The notes under the pieces were generated by a model. The model searched no databases. It was not told the origin of the DNA and saw only the letters and a list, made by a program, of their open reading frames with translations. A program made the translations under genes and the position numbers. From assembly GCA_025201845.1 (NCBI GenBank), contig MU603935.1, positions 225,772 through 289,771 on the forward strand: a DNA stretch of 64,000 bases, read 5' to 3'. Every line of letters starts with the position of its first letter. Position 1 is the stretch's first letter. This DNA comes from Martensiomyces pterosporus. Taxonomy: Eukaryota; Kickxellomycota; Kickxellomycetes; Kickxellales; Kickxellaceae. Below, piece by piece: positions 39,059 to 49,181 of this stretch.

Positions 39059-41176
39059 ATGGACACGCAAGACAGCACAGGCGAGAGCCATCCACAGCAG
39101 GAGGCGCTGCTGCCAGCGAGCGAAGTAGAGGACTTTGGGCTTGTCGACTATGAGTCGCCCATTCTAGAACCGCAGGTTGTTGATTCTTCTCCTGAGGATA
39201 TGGCCAGCAACGAAAACGACAGCCACAACAATGGCGATGATGCTGACACAATGTCTGATATCGTGGAGCTGCCAGCCACCAGGCCGTCTGACTACCGCTT
39301 TGATGACAACCTCATCAACTACGAAGAGTCCGACATCGAGCTCGAGGCTGATGAGGACGCTAATGACGGCAACGAAGATTACACGACAGAAGAAAACGAC
39401 CTGTCCCTGAGCAGGGATGCTGAGTCCGATGCGGCAGCAGCCCCAGCACCAGCAGACAGCACCACCTCCGACTCCAACAATGAGCATCAGCAACAACACC
39501 AGCAACAACAACAACAACAACCAGAACCACCAGCTATGGATACAAAACTGGAAGATGTCCATACAATCGATAGCAGTAGCTCTGATACCAGCGACCACGA
39601 CGCTGGTGCAGTGGTGGATCTGACAGACGATGACCATGTGTCGCACTCCTTTGAGCAGAACCAAGTCCCCGAAGTTTGGGTGCACTGCGAGGGCGAATGG
39701 ATGGTATATTTGGGGCCCTCCCAGCCGCTATTTGCAGCCCAGCAGCAGCGTGCCCTATTTGACATGCCTCTGGCTGAGCTCATAGATGCCTTGCGCTCGG
39801 ACACTTTGCTCAAGGATGATGTGGAAATGTCGCTCGAGTTCCCATCGATGGAGCTGACCATTGACAAGGTACGACCTCAACAAAGCTCCCCTGTTTTGTT
39901 TGCATGCTTGGTTGCCTGCCTACCTGCCCATGATTCATGATGCAGCATGCCCTTTGTTGCCTCGGCCACCGCGTCTCCTCCCTCAAATGCCCACACGTCT
40001 TGTTCATCTGTTGCTGTGGCACAGATGCTACTGCGTGAAAACGGGGAGCAGGGAGCGGGGAGCAGGGAGTTGGCGCCGTGTTTTGGCACGGGCAAATACG
40101 CAAGTAAACTCGGAAATGTGCAGCAAGCGGAAATGCGTGCATTTTATGCTACGGTGTCTGAAAAACGGAAGGCCAGCTATTAGGGACCAGCTGCACTAAT
40201 CGCTCTCCCTCGCGTCTCTTGTACCGCATTTTTCTTCATTGTGTAGCGCGACGAAGAGAGCTTTGGAATCAGCCTTTCGCAGCTATATAACGGCCATGTA
40301 GCCGCTGTCAGCTTGGGAAGGCTCCCCCTTGACCTGGTCAGCTCTGCTTACTTTGTACACTCTTCCTCGAGCACCGCATCCGAACACGCCTCCCGCCCGT
40401 CGCCTGAATCGTTTGCCTTTATTATCCACACTCGCCGCGCCGTTCAGAGTTCTTTGACACACATTATGCAGACCATAGACGAGTACCACTCTACAGCCGC
40501 AGCGCATGCGGAGTCTGCGGAGGATGCCGTTTCTGCCACGGCCACAGCCACCGCTGTCAATGAAAACCACGCCGCCGAGCCTGTTGAGCTTGGCACAGCG
40601 CCTGCTGATACTGAGGAGACGGCGGAGGCGGAGGATGAGCCTGTTGCTGATGCTGACGCTCCTGCTGAGGAGCAGTATGAACGTGAAGGTGAGGATGAGG
40701 GTGGTCATGTCGAGGCCGCCGAGTCTGGCGCAACAACTGCCGACCTGCTTGCTGATGCCCAGGATGAGGACGACGCGGACGATGTTGACTATGTAGCGGG
40801 TGAAGAAGAGGAAGACGACCATGTAATCGAAGCCGATGGCCGCGATGCTGAAGATGACGATGATGATGAAGACCTCGATGCCGAGGAGTATGAAGATGCA
40901 GCCGATATCGATGCTGGTGATATGGATGATGCGCTGCCTGCCGATGGTGCGGAGGATGATGTCGACAATGACGACGAGCACATTGACGGTGCTGAGACTC
41001 GCGTCGACTCGCCCAACGCATCGCCAACTAACAAGCGGACGCAGGACGTGCGTTCAGGCACCGATGACCTGGCAACGACCGATGATCATGTCGCCAAAAA
41101 GCCCAGAAGCGAGGACAGCGTTGAAGCAGATGAGGACTCTGCTGCCGCCGCCGCCGCAATCGATGCCGTGGTCTAA
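39059..41176 (+). CDS. Acidic protein of unknown function, two exons
   Basis: Exons 39059-39868 and 40247-41176 encode 579 residues. The 378-base intron (GTACGA to GTGTAG, actaat branch near 40195) is phase 0. A conserved-looking core of about 120 residues spans the junction: EVWVHCEGEWMVYLGP, LIDALRSD, LEFPSMELTIDK, then RDEESFGISLSQLYNGHV. Both flanks are very acidic; the N-terminal flank also has a Gln run and VVDLTDDD, which resembles a SUMO-interaction motif. The C-terminal tail has Asp/Glu runs and ends with a basic KKPRSE patch that could be a nuclear signal. I do not recognise the family. A nuclear chromatin- or chaperone-type role would fit the composition but is speculative. Confidence 0.7.
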
Positions 41177-41356
41177 GTATACACCTGGCTATGTAGCCAG
41201 TCGCTTTTACAGTTGCTTCGTTTGGCCCTTTTTTCTGGCTGCATCTCTTCAGGGTGCACTAGCTTTGTCTGCACATAACTGAGAGCATTGTGTATCTTGT
41301 ACCATGGGAGAAAAAGTAGCAGTGGTGCTGAATTAAGCTGGCAACTACACGCGCAT

Positions 41357-42094
41357 TTACTGGGTCTTGTTCGTGTTGCTTGGGGATGGCAGAGTGTTTG
41401 CCAGGTGCTGGCGGATGGTTGCTAGCGGGTTGGCCTGGAACGCAGGGTGGCCCAGAATCTGGTTGAAGCGCTTTTCTTCGTTCACAGCCGCCTTGTTTTT
41501 CGCCTTGCGCGTCTTCAGCCCTCTGTCAGCAGTGGGTGTCGCGCTCTGAGCGGCTCCTTGGCTGCGGGTCTTTGCGCTGGGGAACAGCAGGTCCTTGGCC
41601 ATTTGGTCGGCCTGGATGTCCCTTAGCGAGTCCTGAATTGCACCCATGCCGCGGATCAGCGCGCTCTTGTTTGTCTCCCGGCCACGCCTGGTCTTTTGTT
41701 TCTTCTGCATCGTTTGTGCGGCGCTGATCTTCTCCATCCACTTCTTGTGCCGCTCTACCCGCTTGCCTTTCTTTGTCACTCTGCCTGCAGGGGTCTCCTC
41801 CTCGTCATTGCCGCCGCTGCCCTTTGGTGCTGAGTCGCTGGCAGGATAGATCGAGACTGGCGCTGACACAATGTCCGCATCGCCATCTGCCGCTGGCTTC
41901 GTCAACGCGCCAAACCCAGCAAAGAGCGACTGTGATGATGCTGTGGCGGCAGAGCTACCGGCGGCAGCAGCACCACTGGGTCTTCCAAACGCGAGAGCCG
42001 GCCCTACAGCTGCCCCTGCTGCTGTCGCTGGTTTCGCTGTGGCTGCTGGTGTTGTTGTGTGGTATTTGGCACGTTCGCGCTTGACACGAGGCAT
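41357..42094 (-). CDS. SLX9: Slx9-like ribosome biogenesis factor
   Basis: 245 residues, small and basic. The N-terminus (MPRVKRERAKYH) and the KKGKRVERHKKWMEKI segment match the Slx9 pattern. The C-terminal RFNQILGHPAFQANPLATI is the family signature. The region between is Ala/Ser low complexity. In yeast Slx9 is a nucleolar/nuclear factor of 40S precursor processing and export. It lies in tandem downstream of the peroxiredoxin gene, with 154 bases between them. The start is the ATG at 42094, immediately before the conserved basic motif. Confidence 0.8.
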   Translation of the reverse strand: MPRVKRERAKYHTTTPAATAKPATAAGAAVGPALAFGRPSGAAAAGSSAATASSQSLFAGFGALTKPAADGDADIVSAPVSIYPASDSAPKGSGGNDEEETPAGRVTKKGKRVERHKKWMEKISAAQTMQKKQKTRRGRETNKSALIRGMGAIQDSLRDIQADQMAKDLLFPSAKTRSQGAAQSATPTADRGLKTRKAKNKAAVNEEKRFNQILGHPAFQANPLATIRQHLANTLPSPSNTNKTQ

Positions 42095-42248
42095 TGTCTA
42101 CTCTCCTTGTATAAAGCGAGTGTGGATAAGAATAAATATAAAGCTTCCAAGCTGAATTGAAGTGTGCTGAGAGGCAAAAGCAAAAGCAAAAAAAGAGCTT
42201 GGGCTGGGTCCCAATCGGCAGATTAGTGCCGATTTATTTTCCTCTGCC

Positions 42249-43034
42249 CTACTGCTGCTGCTGCTGCTGGGCAAAGAACGCCTTTGACTGGCCAATGGTT
42301 GGCTTGATTGCTGCATCGCCCTTGTGCCAGTTGGCCGGACACACCTCGCCGTGCTCGTCAGAGTACTTGAGTGCCTGAACGAGTCGCAGAGCCTCCTGCA
42401 CTGAGCGCCCCACTGGCATATCGTTGACGATTGCAACGCGCAGCTTCTGGCTTGGATCGATTATAAACAGGCCACGGAACGCCTGGCCGGTCTCTTCGCT
42501 GAGCACTCCGTAGTCGCGGCTCATCTGCCGAGTCCTGTCTGCCAGCATGGGCACGGCGATCTCGCCGACTCCGCCGTCCTTCCTCCCCTGCAAGCGCCAG
42601 TTGTAGTGAACAAACTCGCTGTCCGTCGAGCACACAACCAGGTCGCAGTCGGACCGCGCAAACTCGCCTGCGTGGTCGCTGAAGCTTGTAATCTCGGTCG
42701 GGCACACAAAGGTGAAGTCTGCTGGGTAGAAGAGAATCGCCAAGTACCGGTCCTTGTAGTCCGACAGCGAGACTGTGTCTATCGAGCCGTCTGCCAGCAC
42801 TGCGGGAACAGCAAATGCAGGTGCTGGGCGACCCACACGGCATGCCTGTGCGCTAGGTGCGGCTGTGGTATCTGCTGCGCTGCTGCTGTTGTTGTTGTCA
42901 TCGTTTCCAGGCTCTTCTGCTGCGTCAAGCATTACCTGGTCATCATCGCAGTCCTCCTTGCGCTTCTTCTGCACACCATGCTCGGTGCCTGCAGCCTCGA
43001 GCACACGCTTGGTAGTTTCAGCTTGAGCAGCCAT
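42249..43034 (-). CDS. Typical 2-Cys peroxiredoxin with N-terminal extension
   Basis: 261 residues. The peroxidatic Cys111 sits in FTFVCPTE and the resolving Cys232 in GEVCPANW, the spacing of Tsa1/Prx1 enzymes. It reduces hydroperoxides with thioredoxin. Compared with Tsa1 (peroxidatic Cys48) there are about 63 extra N-terminal residues: a basic KKRK patch, an acidic run and an Asn/Ser/Ala linker. This is not a mitochondrial presequence; the KKRK patch could be a nuclear signal. The C-terminus ends in a Gln run from a CAG repeat in place of the usual YF-containing tail (AFFAQQ). The start is the first ATG; an upstream TTG is ignored. Confidence 0.92.
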   Translation of the reverse strand: MAAQAETTKRVLEAAGTEHGVQKKRKEDCDDDQVMLDAAEEPGNDDNNNSSSAADTTAAPSAQACRVGRPAPAFAVPAVLADGSIDTVSLSDYKDRYLAILFYPADFTFVCPTEITSFSDHAGEFARSDCDLVVCSTDSEFVHYNWRLQGRKDGGVGEIAVPMLADRTRQMSRDYGVLSEETGQAFRGLFIIDPSQKLRVAIVNDMPVGRSVQEALRLVQALKYSDEHGEVCPANWHKGDAAIKPTIGQSKAFFAQQQQQQ

Positions 43035-43492
43035 CGTCAAATACCGCAATACAAAAAGTCCTTAGAGCTGCTATAGCGTGAGACGAAGAGAAGGAGAAGA
43101 GAAAGAAAAGGCTGTTTGTTTACTCCATCTCTACAAGCCCTTCTGCAAAACAGCCACTTGCGCTTGTGTGGCTGGCGAGCTGGCTCGCTCTTTGAGCTGG
43201 CAGGGCTTTCTGGCGCTTGCGTCACATGCACCGCTGGCATCCATAGCAGCGCGTGGAGCGTGGAGATTATGTATGCGGTCTATCATTCTCTGGAATATGG
43301 CGGGCGCAGAGAATGCAAGGAGTTATTGTCATGGCTGCAGTAACCAGACTACATTAGCATCACAAAAAGCTGGCACTCAGAGGATGCGGCACTGCACAAG
43401 CTCTTCTCGCCCAGCTGTCGCTTTACTAGTGTTTTTCAAAACTCGCTGGCCTCCTCATCTAAGCCAACAAACTCGACACTCGACATTTCCCG
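43035..43492. other. Divergent promoter region, peroxiredoxin / mannosyltransferase
   Basis: About 460 bases shared by two divergent genes. No clear TATA box or other named element was seen. Confidence 0.5.
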
Positions 43493-44986
43493 ATGCCTCA
43501 CATGGCAGCATCCACCAGGTATCGACGCGTACTGAACAGGCATCTGCCAGTGCTTCTCCTTGGGCTTCTTGCTGGATATATTGCCGGAAGCAACAAGCTG
43601 GCCATCAGAGATTCGCTGTATGCAAGCAGAGGATTCGACTCCAGCGCTGGCACCCAAGATGAGCAATGCCCCCATCCACCCACCCAGGCACAGTATTTGC
43701 CCGACTTGGAGCTGGGATACAATACAAAGCAGATCGCAGATGTGCTGGATGGAGAAAAGAGTGGGCGCGCAGAGTTCATGATTCGCTCCAACGGCAGAAC
43801 GGTGGAATGGGACTACGACTCCGACTACGACTACGATTCAGATGAAGACGTGAACAAGCCAATGGCACACAACAGCGCCGGCAACAAAAAGGATGTGGCG
43901 TCTGCTGGCAAAACCACGGCTCCAAATGCAGGAGCTGAGCCTGTTTATGATATGTACCATCCCAACGGCACCAAGCCTGTGCGTGCGGCATTGGTCGCGC
44001 TGGTGCGCAACACCGATCTCTTTGGGCTGCGCCAGGCCATCCGCCAAGTCGAAGACCGATTCAACTCGCGGTTCAACTACCCGTACATCTTTGTCAACGA
44101 CGAGCCCTTCACTGACGAGTTTATGCTCGGCGTCCGGGATCTAACAAAGGCCAAGGTCTCGTTCGGCACACTGGACCACGAGAGCTGGGGCATACCCGAG
44201 TGGATCTCGCGCGAGAAGTTCGAGCACGTCAAGCGCACAGCCCAGTACCCACACGGCGACAAGGAGAGCTACCGGCTGATGTGCCGTTTTCAGTCTGGCT
44301 ATCTGCACAAACACCCGCTTCTGCGCGACGTCGACTTTTACTGGCGAATTGAGCCCGAAGTCGAGTACTTTTGCGACATGGACTACGATCCGTTCGTGTT
44401 TATGCGCGACAACGGGTACAAGTACGGGTGGAACATTGCAATGACCGAGTTTATGGACACTGTGGCTACGCTGTGGAACACCACGCAGGCGTTTATTAGC
44501 GAGCACCCGGAGATGCTGGCACGGGAAAACATCCTTGGGTGGCTTTTGGATGACCATGGCAACTACAACGGCTGCCACTTTTGGTCCAACTTTGAGATCG
44601 TCGATCTGTCGTTCTATCGCAGCCCACAGTACCAGGCGTTCTTTGACTACTTGGACAGGGCTGGCGGCTTCTTCTACGAGCGCTGGGGCGATGCACCTGT
44701 GCACTCTATCGCCGCTGCACTGCTCCTCAACGTCTCGCAGATCCATTACTTTGACGACATTGGCTACTTCCACCCCAATGTCATTACCTGTCCAAGGGGC
44801 TCAGGGTTGCGTGGCAAGTGCGTGTGCGATCCAGGAGAGTCATTTGTCCAGGATGGCTACTGCATTGTGCGCTTCAAGGAGAGCAAGCAGAGAGTCTTGC
44901 ACCCCGAGTCTAAGGACCCCGTTCACACAGGCCTGGTGTATGTCGCCCCGCCATCGTTTCAGGCGCGGGGCCCAGCACCCAAATGA
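43493..44986 (+). CDS. GT15 alpha-1,2-mannosyltransferase (KRE2/MNT1 family)
   Basis: 497 residues. A type II membrane anchor lies at about 17-35 (LPVLLLGLLAGYIAGS), then an Asp/Tyr-rich stem with a DYDSDYDYDSDED run, then the catalytic domain (about 160-480). Family signatures: RAALVALVRNTDLFGLRQA, YPYIFVNDEPFTDEF, YWRIEPEVEYFCDMDYDPF, YNGCHFWSNFEI and FYERWGDAPVHSIAA. The last two contain the metal- and donor-binding residues of Kre2. Golgi GT15 enzymes transfer mannose from GDP-mannose to N- and O-linked glycans. The end of the domain has the paired Cys segment TCPRGSGLRGKCVCDP. It converges on the stomatin-like gene with 130 bases between stops. Confidence 0.93.
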   Translation: MPHMAASTRYRRVLNRHLPVLLLGLLAGYIAGSNKLAIRDSLYASRGFDSSAGTQDEQCPHPPTQAQYLPDLELGYNTKQIADVLDGEKSGRAEFMIRSNGRTVEWDYDSDYDYDSDEDVNKPMAHNSAGNKKDVASAGKTTAPNAGAEPVYDMYHPNGTKPVRAALVALVRNTDLFGLRQAIRQVEDRFNSRFNYPYIFVNDEPFTDEFMLGVRDLTKAKVSFGTLDHESWGIPEWISREKFEHVKRTAQYPHGDKESYRLMCRFQSGYLHKHPLLRDVDFYWRIEPEVEYFCDMDYDPFVFMRDNGYKYGWNIAMTEFMDTVATLWNTTQAFISEHPEMLARENILGWLLDDHGNYNGCHFWSNFEIVDLSFYRSPQYQAFFDYLDRAGGFFYERWGDAPVHSIAAALLLNVSQIHYFDDIGYFHPNVITCPRGSGLRGKCVCDPGESFVQDGYCIVRFKESKQRVLHPESKDPVHTGLVYVAPPSFQARGPAPK

Positions 44987-45116
44987 GTAGCAGCAAGCAG
45001 GCCTCAGCAGCAACATCCAATAGCCCGGTTTTTCTGATATACTTGATTTTAGCACTGTGGAATGAGCATGTATGCTCCAATACAGCTTTCTAATGGGATA
45101 GTAGAGCTGGCGCAGT

Positions 45117-46346
45117 TTAGTCCTCGCTTGGGGTGCCATCAGTCTTCCTTGCGCCGGTCTTGGTGCTGCTGAGTGCAATCTTTTGCGACTGCTTCCTTTG
45201 GTTTTCGGACACGGACGAAAAGACAGTCATCGCCTGAGCAACCATGCCTGAAATGTCGTTAGCCGATGCGGGGACGACGATGGTGTTGGACTCCTTAGCG
45301 ATCTTGCCAAATGCCTCAACATACTGCTGGGCGACGTGCAGACCAGCCGCCAGCTCACCGCCATCAGAGGAGTGGATTGCCTGTGCGACACGCTCAATCG
45401 CCTGCGCCTCAGCCATTGCAGTCTGCCGGATAGCCTCGGCCTCACCAAGGGCGCGGTTGATCTGCTGCGCCTTCTCGGCTTCAGAGGCTAGGATCTGTGC
45501 CTGCTTGGCTCCCTCGGCCACGTTAATCGCCGACTGGCGCGAGCCCTCCGATTCGAGGATCTGCGCACGCTTGCTGCGCTCAGCCGATACCTGTGAGTGC
45601 ATGGCCTCGACGACCTTGGCTGGCGGGTGGATATCGCGAATCTCGTATCTCAGACACGCAATGCCCCAGGACTCTGAGGCAGCGTTGATTGCGTTGACGA
45701 TGTTGTGGTTCAGCGTGTTTCTCTCTGCGAGAGTCGTGTCCAGCGTCATCTGGCCGATTTCGGCGCGCATAGTAGTCTGAGCCAGCTGCGCAATAGAAAA
45801 TTCGGCGTTGGCAACGCCGTACGACGCCTTGTAGGGGTCGACAACCTTGTAGTACAGCACGCCGTCAAGCTCCAGCGTCACGTTGTCCTGCGTAATTGCG
45901 CTCTGCGTGGGGATCTCAACAGCGACTTCCTTCAGGGACTGCGTGTACGCAATGCGATCCAAGAATGGGACCAGGATGGCCAGGCCAGGGTCCAGAATAC
46001 GCGAGAACCGGCCCATGCGCTCAAGCACCCACGCCTCCTGCTGAGGCACAAACTTGACTATAGTGTTGCGTGGCAGACTCCTGCCTCCCAGCAGTCCAAA
46101 CTGCCCGCGGCCATTGCCGGGCCCCATGCTGTTTCTCATGGCTCGCGGTTTAGGAGAGTCAGAGAATGCGCGTGTTTGGTGAATTCCTCGCGAAGACGAG
46201 GGCTGGGCAGTGACTTGAGCCAGAGCAAGCAGGTGACGTGCATGAGCCGGGCCCTTGCGTGCGAGTGCGGCCAGAGCCAGCGTGCTGCCTGCACGCTGAG
46301 CGAAGAGTGCTGGCTGCTTGGCGAGCAGCAAGGTAGCGGTCGACAT
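45117..46346 (-). CDS. Mitochondrial stomatin-like protein 2 (SPFH family)
   Basis: 409 residues. A basic, Ala/Ser/Arg-rich N-terminus (about 1-65) looks like a mitochondrial targeting sequence. The SPFH/band-7 domain (about 95-250) starts with NTIVKFVPQQEAWVLERMGRF without a preceding membrane helix, as in SLP-2. Next come QSAITQDNVTLELDG and an Ala/Glu-rich coiled coil (about 260-330), then a C-terminal segment similar to SLP-2. SLP-2 scaffolds prohibitins and cardiolipin in the inner membrane; that role is inferred. Length is close to human STOML2 (356). Single exon. Confidence 0.92.
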   Translation of the reverse strand: MSTATLLLAKQPALFAQRAGSTLALAALARKGPAHARHLLALAQVTAQPSSSRGIHQTRAFSDSPKPRAMRNSMGPGNGRGQFGLLGGRSLPRNTIVKFVPQQEAWVLERMGRFSRILDPGLAILVPFLDRIAYTQSLKEVAVEIPTQSAITQDNVTLELDGVLYYKVVDPYKASYGVANAEFSIAQLAQTTMRAEIGQMTLDTTLAERNTLNHNIVNAINAASESWGIACLRYEIRDIHPPAKVVEAMHSQVSAERSKRAQILESEGSRQSAINVAEGAKQAQILASEAEKAQQINRALGEAEAIRQTAMAEAQAIERVAQAIHSSDGGELAAGLHVAQQYVEAFGKIAKESNTIVVPASANDISGMVAQAMTVFSSVSENQRKQSQKIALSSTKTGARKTDGTPSED

Positions 46347-47191
46347 TTGAATTCAGTAGGTAGAAAAAGGCTGTATTTGGCTCTGCGAAGTGATAGCGAG
46401 AGGTAATTGGATTAGGAGGGAGCAGAGACGACAGTGGTGGCAGTATTTAAGCATCCAAGAAGCGCCAGGCCGGTCTGTAGACGAACGCCAAGACATTTAC
46501 TCGCTGTGTAGCCGCTGGAGCGTGGGCTCAGGGCAAGGGGAAAGCATGACCCGTCATCAGCGTGATTTTCAGTGCTTCTTGAATTTGATGTGCCGATTAC
46601 GGGTAATGGTCCTGGCCAGAAATCACATCTGTTTATGCTAAGCAGCACAATAGCAGCAAGGGCCACAGTCTGCAGAGGGACACGAAGGCAGCGGATGTGT
46701 GGTGGCAGCATGGCGCATTAAGCTTGACGCCAGCACACAAGCAGTGGGTTGGGGAAGAGCAGTGTCTAAGCCCCTCGGCCCAAAGCGAAATCAGCAAAGC
46801 GTCGCCATGCCAGCGAGCAGCGAGCGAGTGCCTCGGTGCGCTCAGAGGCAAATACACACAGCGAACAGGGAAGCTTCTGCCGTCAGCACACCGCTTCCTC
46901 TAAAGTATTATGAAACGTGCGTGGTTGCGTGCTTTTTTGGTAAGCGCCTGGAAATGGATGGGAGGGGGTTTCGTAACCAAAATGTACAAAAGGATACAGA
47001 CAGCAAGCAGCGCGCATACGTGATGGCTGGAAGCGAATAAACAGATGCGATGTGATGTGTGCTGAGCATCAATTGGCTCGCCTCCGGAACGTACATGCAT
47101 CTTCTATTACATCCTTGTCTCCTTTGTTGCAGTCGTCGTCGTCTCTCCCCAAAGGGCATGTCGCAGATGCAGTGTTCTTTTTATATGTAAA
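46347..47191. other. Intergenic region
   Basis: About 0.85 kb between the stomatin-like gene and a doubtful small ORF. Short overlapping frames only; no recognised element. Confidence 0.45.
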
Positions 47192-47620
47192 ATGGGCCTG
47201 CACAACCTCGTCGGACGTTCAGGTTTCCTCTTGTTGCTCATTCTGTGCGGTGTGCACAGCCACTTTCACACTCCACAGCTACTCCCGTATTTGGGCCATG
47301 GTTTCATAGCGCAACAGAGTCACTTCTCCATCTCTTTGCTGCTCTCTGTCAGGAGTTATAAAGCAAAGGCGCTATTCTCCCTCCCCACATTCCTCGCTGT
47401 GCATCCTTCTAGCCTTCTTTTCTGGCCTCAAACCACATCCAACCCATCTCTGCCCACAATGAAACTTGCTGTAATGGCAGAAGCACACATAATGGTCACA
47501 GTCTGCGTACCCTGTAATACACCGCCATCTACTGACCTCAAAGTCGCCCGCGAGATGAGGCCAATTGGTCCGATTATTGTTCCTGATGAGGTTGTTGTCA
47601 CTATTGTAACTCCAGTCTAG
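47192..47620 (+). CDS. Doubtful small ORF, possible secreted peptide
   Basis: 142 codons from the ATG at 47192. The N-terminus is signal-peptide-like (VGRSGFLLLLILCGVHS). An internal in-frame ATG at 47459, in good context (CCCACAATGA), would give a 53-residue protein instead. A TATA-like TTATAAAG at 47356-47363 lies about 96 bases before that inner ATG, the same spacing as in confirmed genes here. No family match by eye. It could be non-coding. Listed because the promoter geometry is suggestive. Confidence 0.22.
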   Translation: MGLHNLVGRSGFLLLLILCGVHSHFHTPQLLPYLGHGFIAQQSHFSISLLLSVRSYKAKALFSLPTFLAVHPSSLLFWPQTTSNPSLPTMKLAVMAEAHIMVTVCVPCNTPPSTDLKVAREMRPIGPIIVPDEVVVTIVTPV

Positions 47621-48053
47621 CCGTGCAACTAAAGCGCCCCAGCAGTTGTCTGTGGCTCTTACCATTTGCCTTTTGTTCTCTGTCAATACGCTATGATTTT
47701 ATCCTTCGTTCTACTACTGTTGTTCGCCAAATAAACGCATATATATGTGCATACGCCTTTCATCTAGCCATCTTGAGCAGCACCAGCCATGATCCCGTTG
47801 ATCGATCAGGGCATTGCAGATAATCATCAATCACGCCCAGAGCGGGAGAGCGCGGGCGATAGCGCCAGCTTTGGTGTGATAATAAGCGGCGAAAAAAATG
47901 AATTGCCAGACTTCAGCGCTACATGCATCTTTGTCTCTCTTTCACACTGTTTCCACTTCCATTGCTATTTGTTTGAGCACCTCCGAACAAGGCGTTGCAC
48001 ATTTTGCACTCGAGCACGGAGGACCAGGGAGCCACAATATTGCTTTTTACCAA
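47621..48053. other. Intergenic upstream of mS26-like gene
   Basis: About 430 bases. It contains a TA-rich palindrome (CATATATATG near 47739). The mS26 frame is open upstream to 47898, but those residues do not look like protein of the family. Confidence 0.45.
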
Positions 48054-49181
48054 ATGCTGTCGAGGACTGCTGTATGCTCAATTCCTGCCCGATCGGCAGT
48101 GGCTGGGGCCGTTGGCCGCTCTTCAGCCAAATTCGCCGCTGTTCGCGCTCAGAGCACAAGCTCAGCTTCCGAGAGCAGCGCTAGCGGCGAAGAATACAAG
48201 GGATCAGCAAACTACGTGCCTGGGAAGCAGGGTTTCGCGCCAGGATTCCCCCCGCCAAAGAACTGGCGCGACTCGCCGCGTGCCAAGCCAGCGCCTCTTG
48301 TGCCAGGTGATCTAGCTGCGCCATCGGGCAAGCACGCCTATCGGCCTGAGAGTGAGGAGGCAGCAGCAGCAGAGAACCCGGCGCGGCTGTACAAGCAGAA
48401 GATGAAGGAGCTCCGGTATAGCTACATGCATGGACACCTTGTTGAGCAGCAGAGGAAGCGCGAGCTGCGGAAGGAGAGCCTGGCCAAGGTGCGCAAGCTG
48501 CATGCCGACCGCCGCGAGAAGCTGCGCAAGGAGCGGATCCTGTACGAGACTCAGGTGCGCGCAGACCCTCTATCGGCCGAGAATGTGCTCAATGCGGAGG
48601 GCAAGACCCTTTTGAGCAACATCCCTGGCGAGGAGTCGCACGCTGACCAGCACCAGCCCGATGCAGATGAGAGCGCTGGTGCGGCAGCAGCTGCAAAGAA
48701 GGCTGTCAAGCTGCGCGATCTCGAGACTGGCTACAAGCTTGCGCCTCCCCGCGTGTCGATTTCCTTCCCCAAGGAGGCTAATGAGCTTCGTGCCAAGGAG
48801 CGGGCAAACAACCGCAAGGTGACTGAGAAGCGCAGGCACGAGGAGAAGGTGCAGTCGCTGATGGCCCTGTTCCACGAAGCGGAGTCCTTTGTGCACTACC
48901 ACAACCTTGAGAAGAAGATCTTTGACTTCACCAACGTTCTCTCCGTCTCCCACCGCACCCTGGGCGAGCTTGTTGACGACCTCAACAAGAACGGCGGCGT
49001 TACCACTGCCCCCGAGGTCGCCAGGCGTACGGCTGAGCTTCGCAACACCCTCCAGGGCACCACTGGTCGCCAGGGCAAGCTGGGCTACGACGGCCTTGTC
49101 AAGTGGCTAGACTCACACCCCGAGGATGCCGAGGGCATCACTCAGATCAGCAGCGAGAACAAGAAGCCATCCTCGGGCTAG
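48054..49181 (+). CDS. PET123: Mitochondrial small-subunit ribosomal protein mS26 / Pet123-like
   Basis: 375 residues from the ATG at 48054, chosen because it begins a good mitochondrial presequence (MLSRTAVCSIPARSAVAG, basic and Ser/Ala-rich). Then comes YVPGKQGFAPGFPPPKNW, a long Lys/Arg/Glu-rich helix (about 120-180, YKQKMKELRYSYMHGHLVE), an Ala/Asp linker, and a C-terminal helical part with SLMALFHEAESFVHYHNLEKKI. The helix pattern and the C-terminal segment resemble Pet123. The protein would belong to the mitoribosome small subunit. An ATG at 47898 would add 52 residues that hide the presequence. The Pet123 assignment rests on pattern, not on a search. Confidence 0.6.
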   Translation: MLSRTAVCSIPARSAVAGAVGRSSAKFAAVRAQSTSSASESSASGEEYKGSANYVPGKQGFAPGFPPPKNWRDSPRAKPAPLVPGDLAAPSGKHAYRPESEEAAAAENPARLYKQKMKELRYSYMHGHLVEQQRKRELRKESLAKVRKLHADRREKLRKERILYETQVRADPLSAENVLNAEGKTLLSNIPGEESHADQHQPDADESAGAAAAAKKAVKLRDLETGYKLAPPRVSISFPKEANELRAKERANNRKVTEKRRHEEKVQSLMALFHEAESFVHYHNLEKKIFDFTNVLSVSHRTLGELVDDLNKNGGVTTAPEVARRTAELRNTLQGTTGRQGKLGYDGLVKWLDSHPEDAEGITQISSENKKPSSG

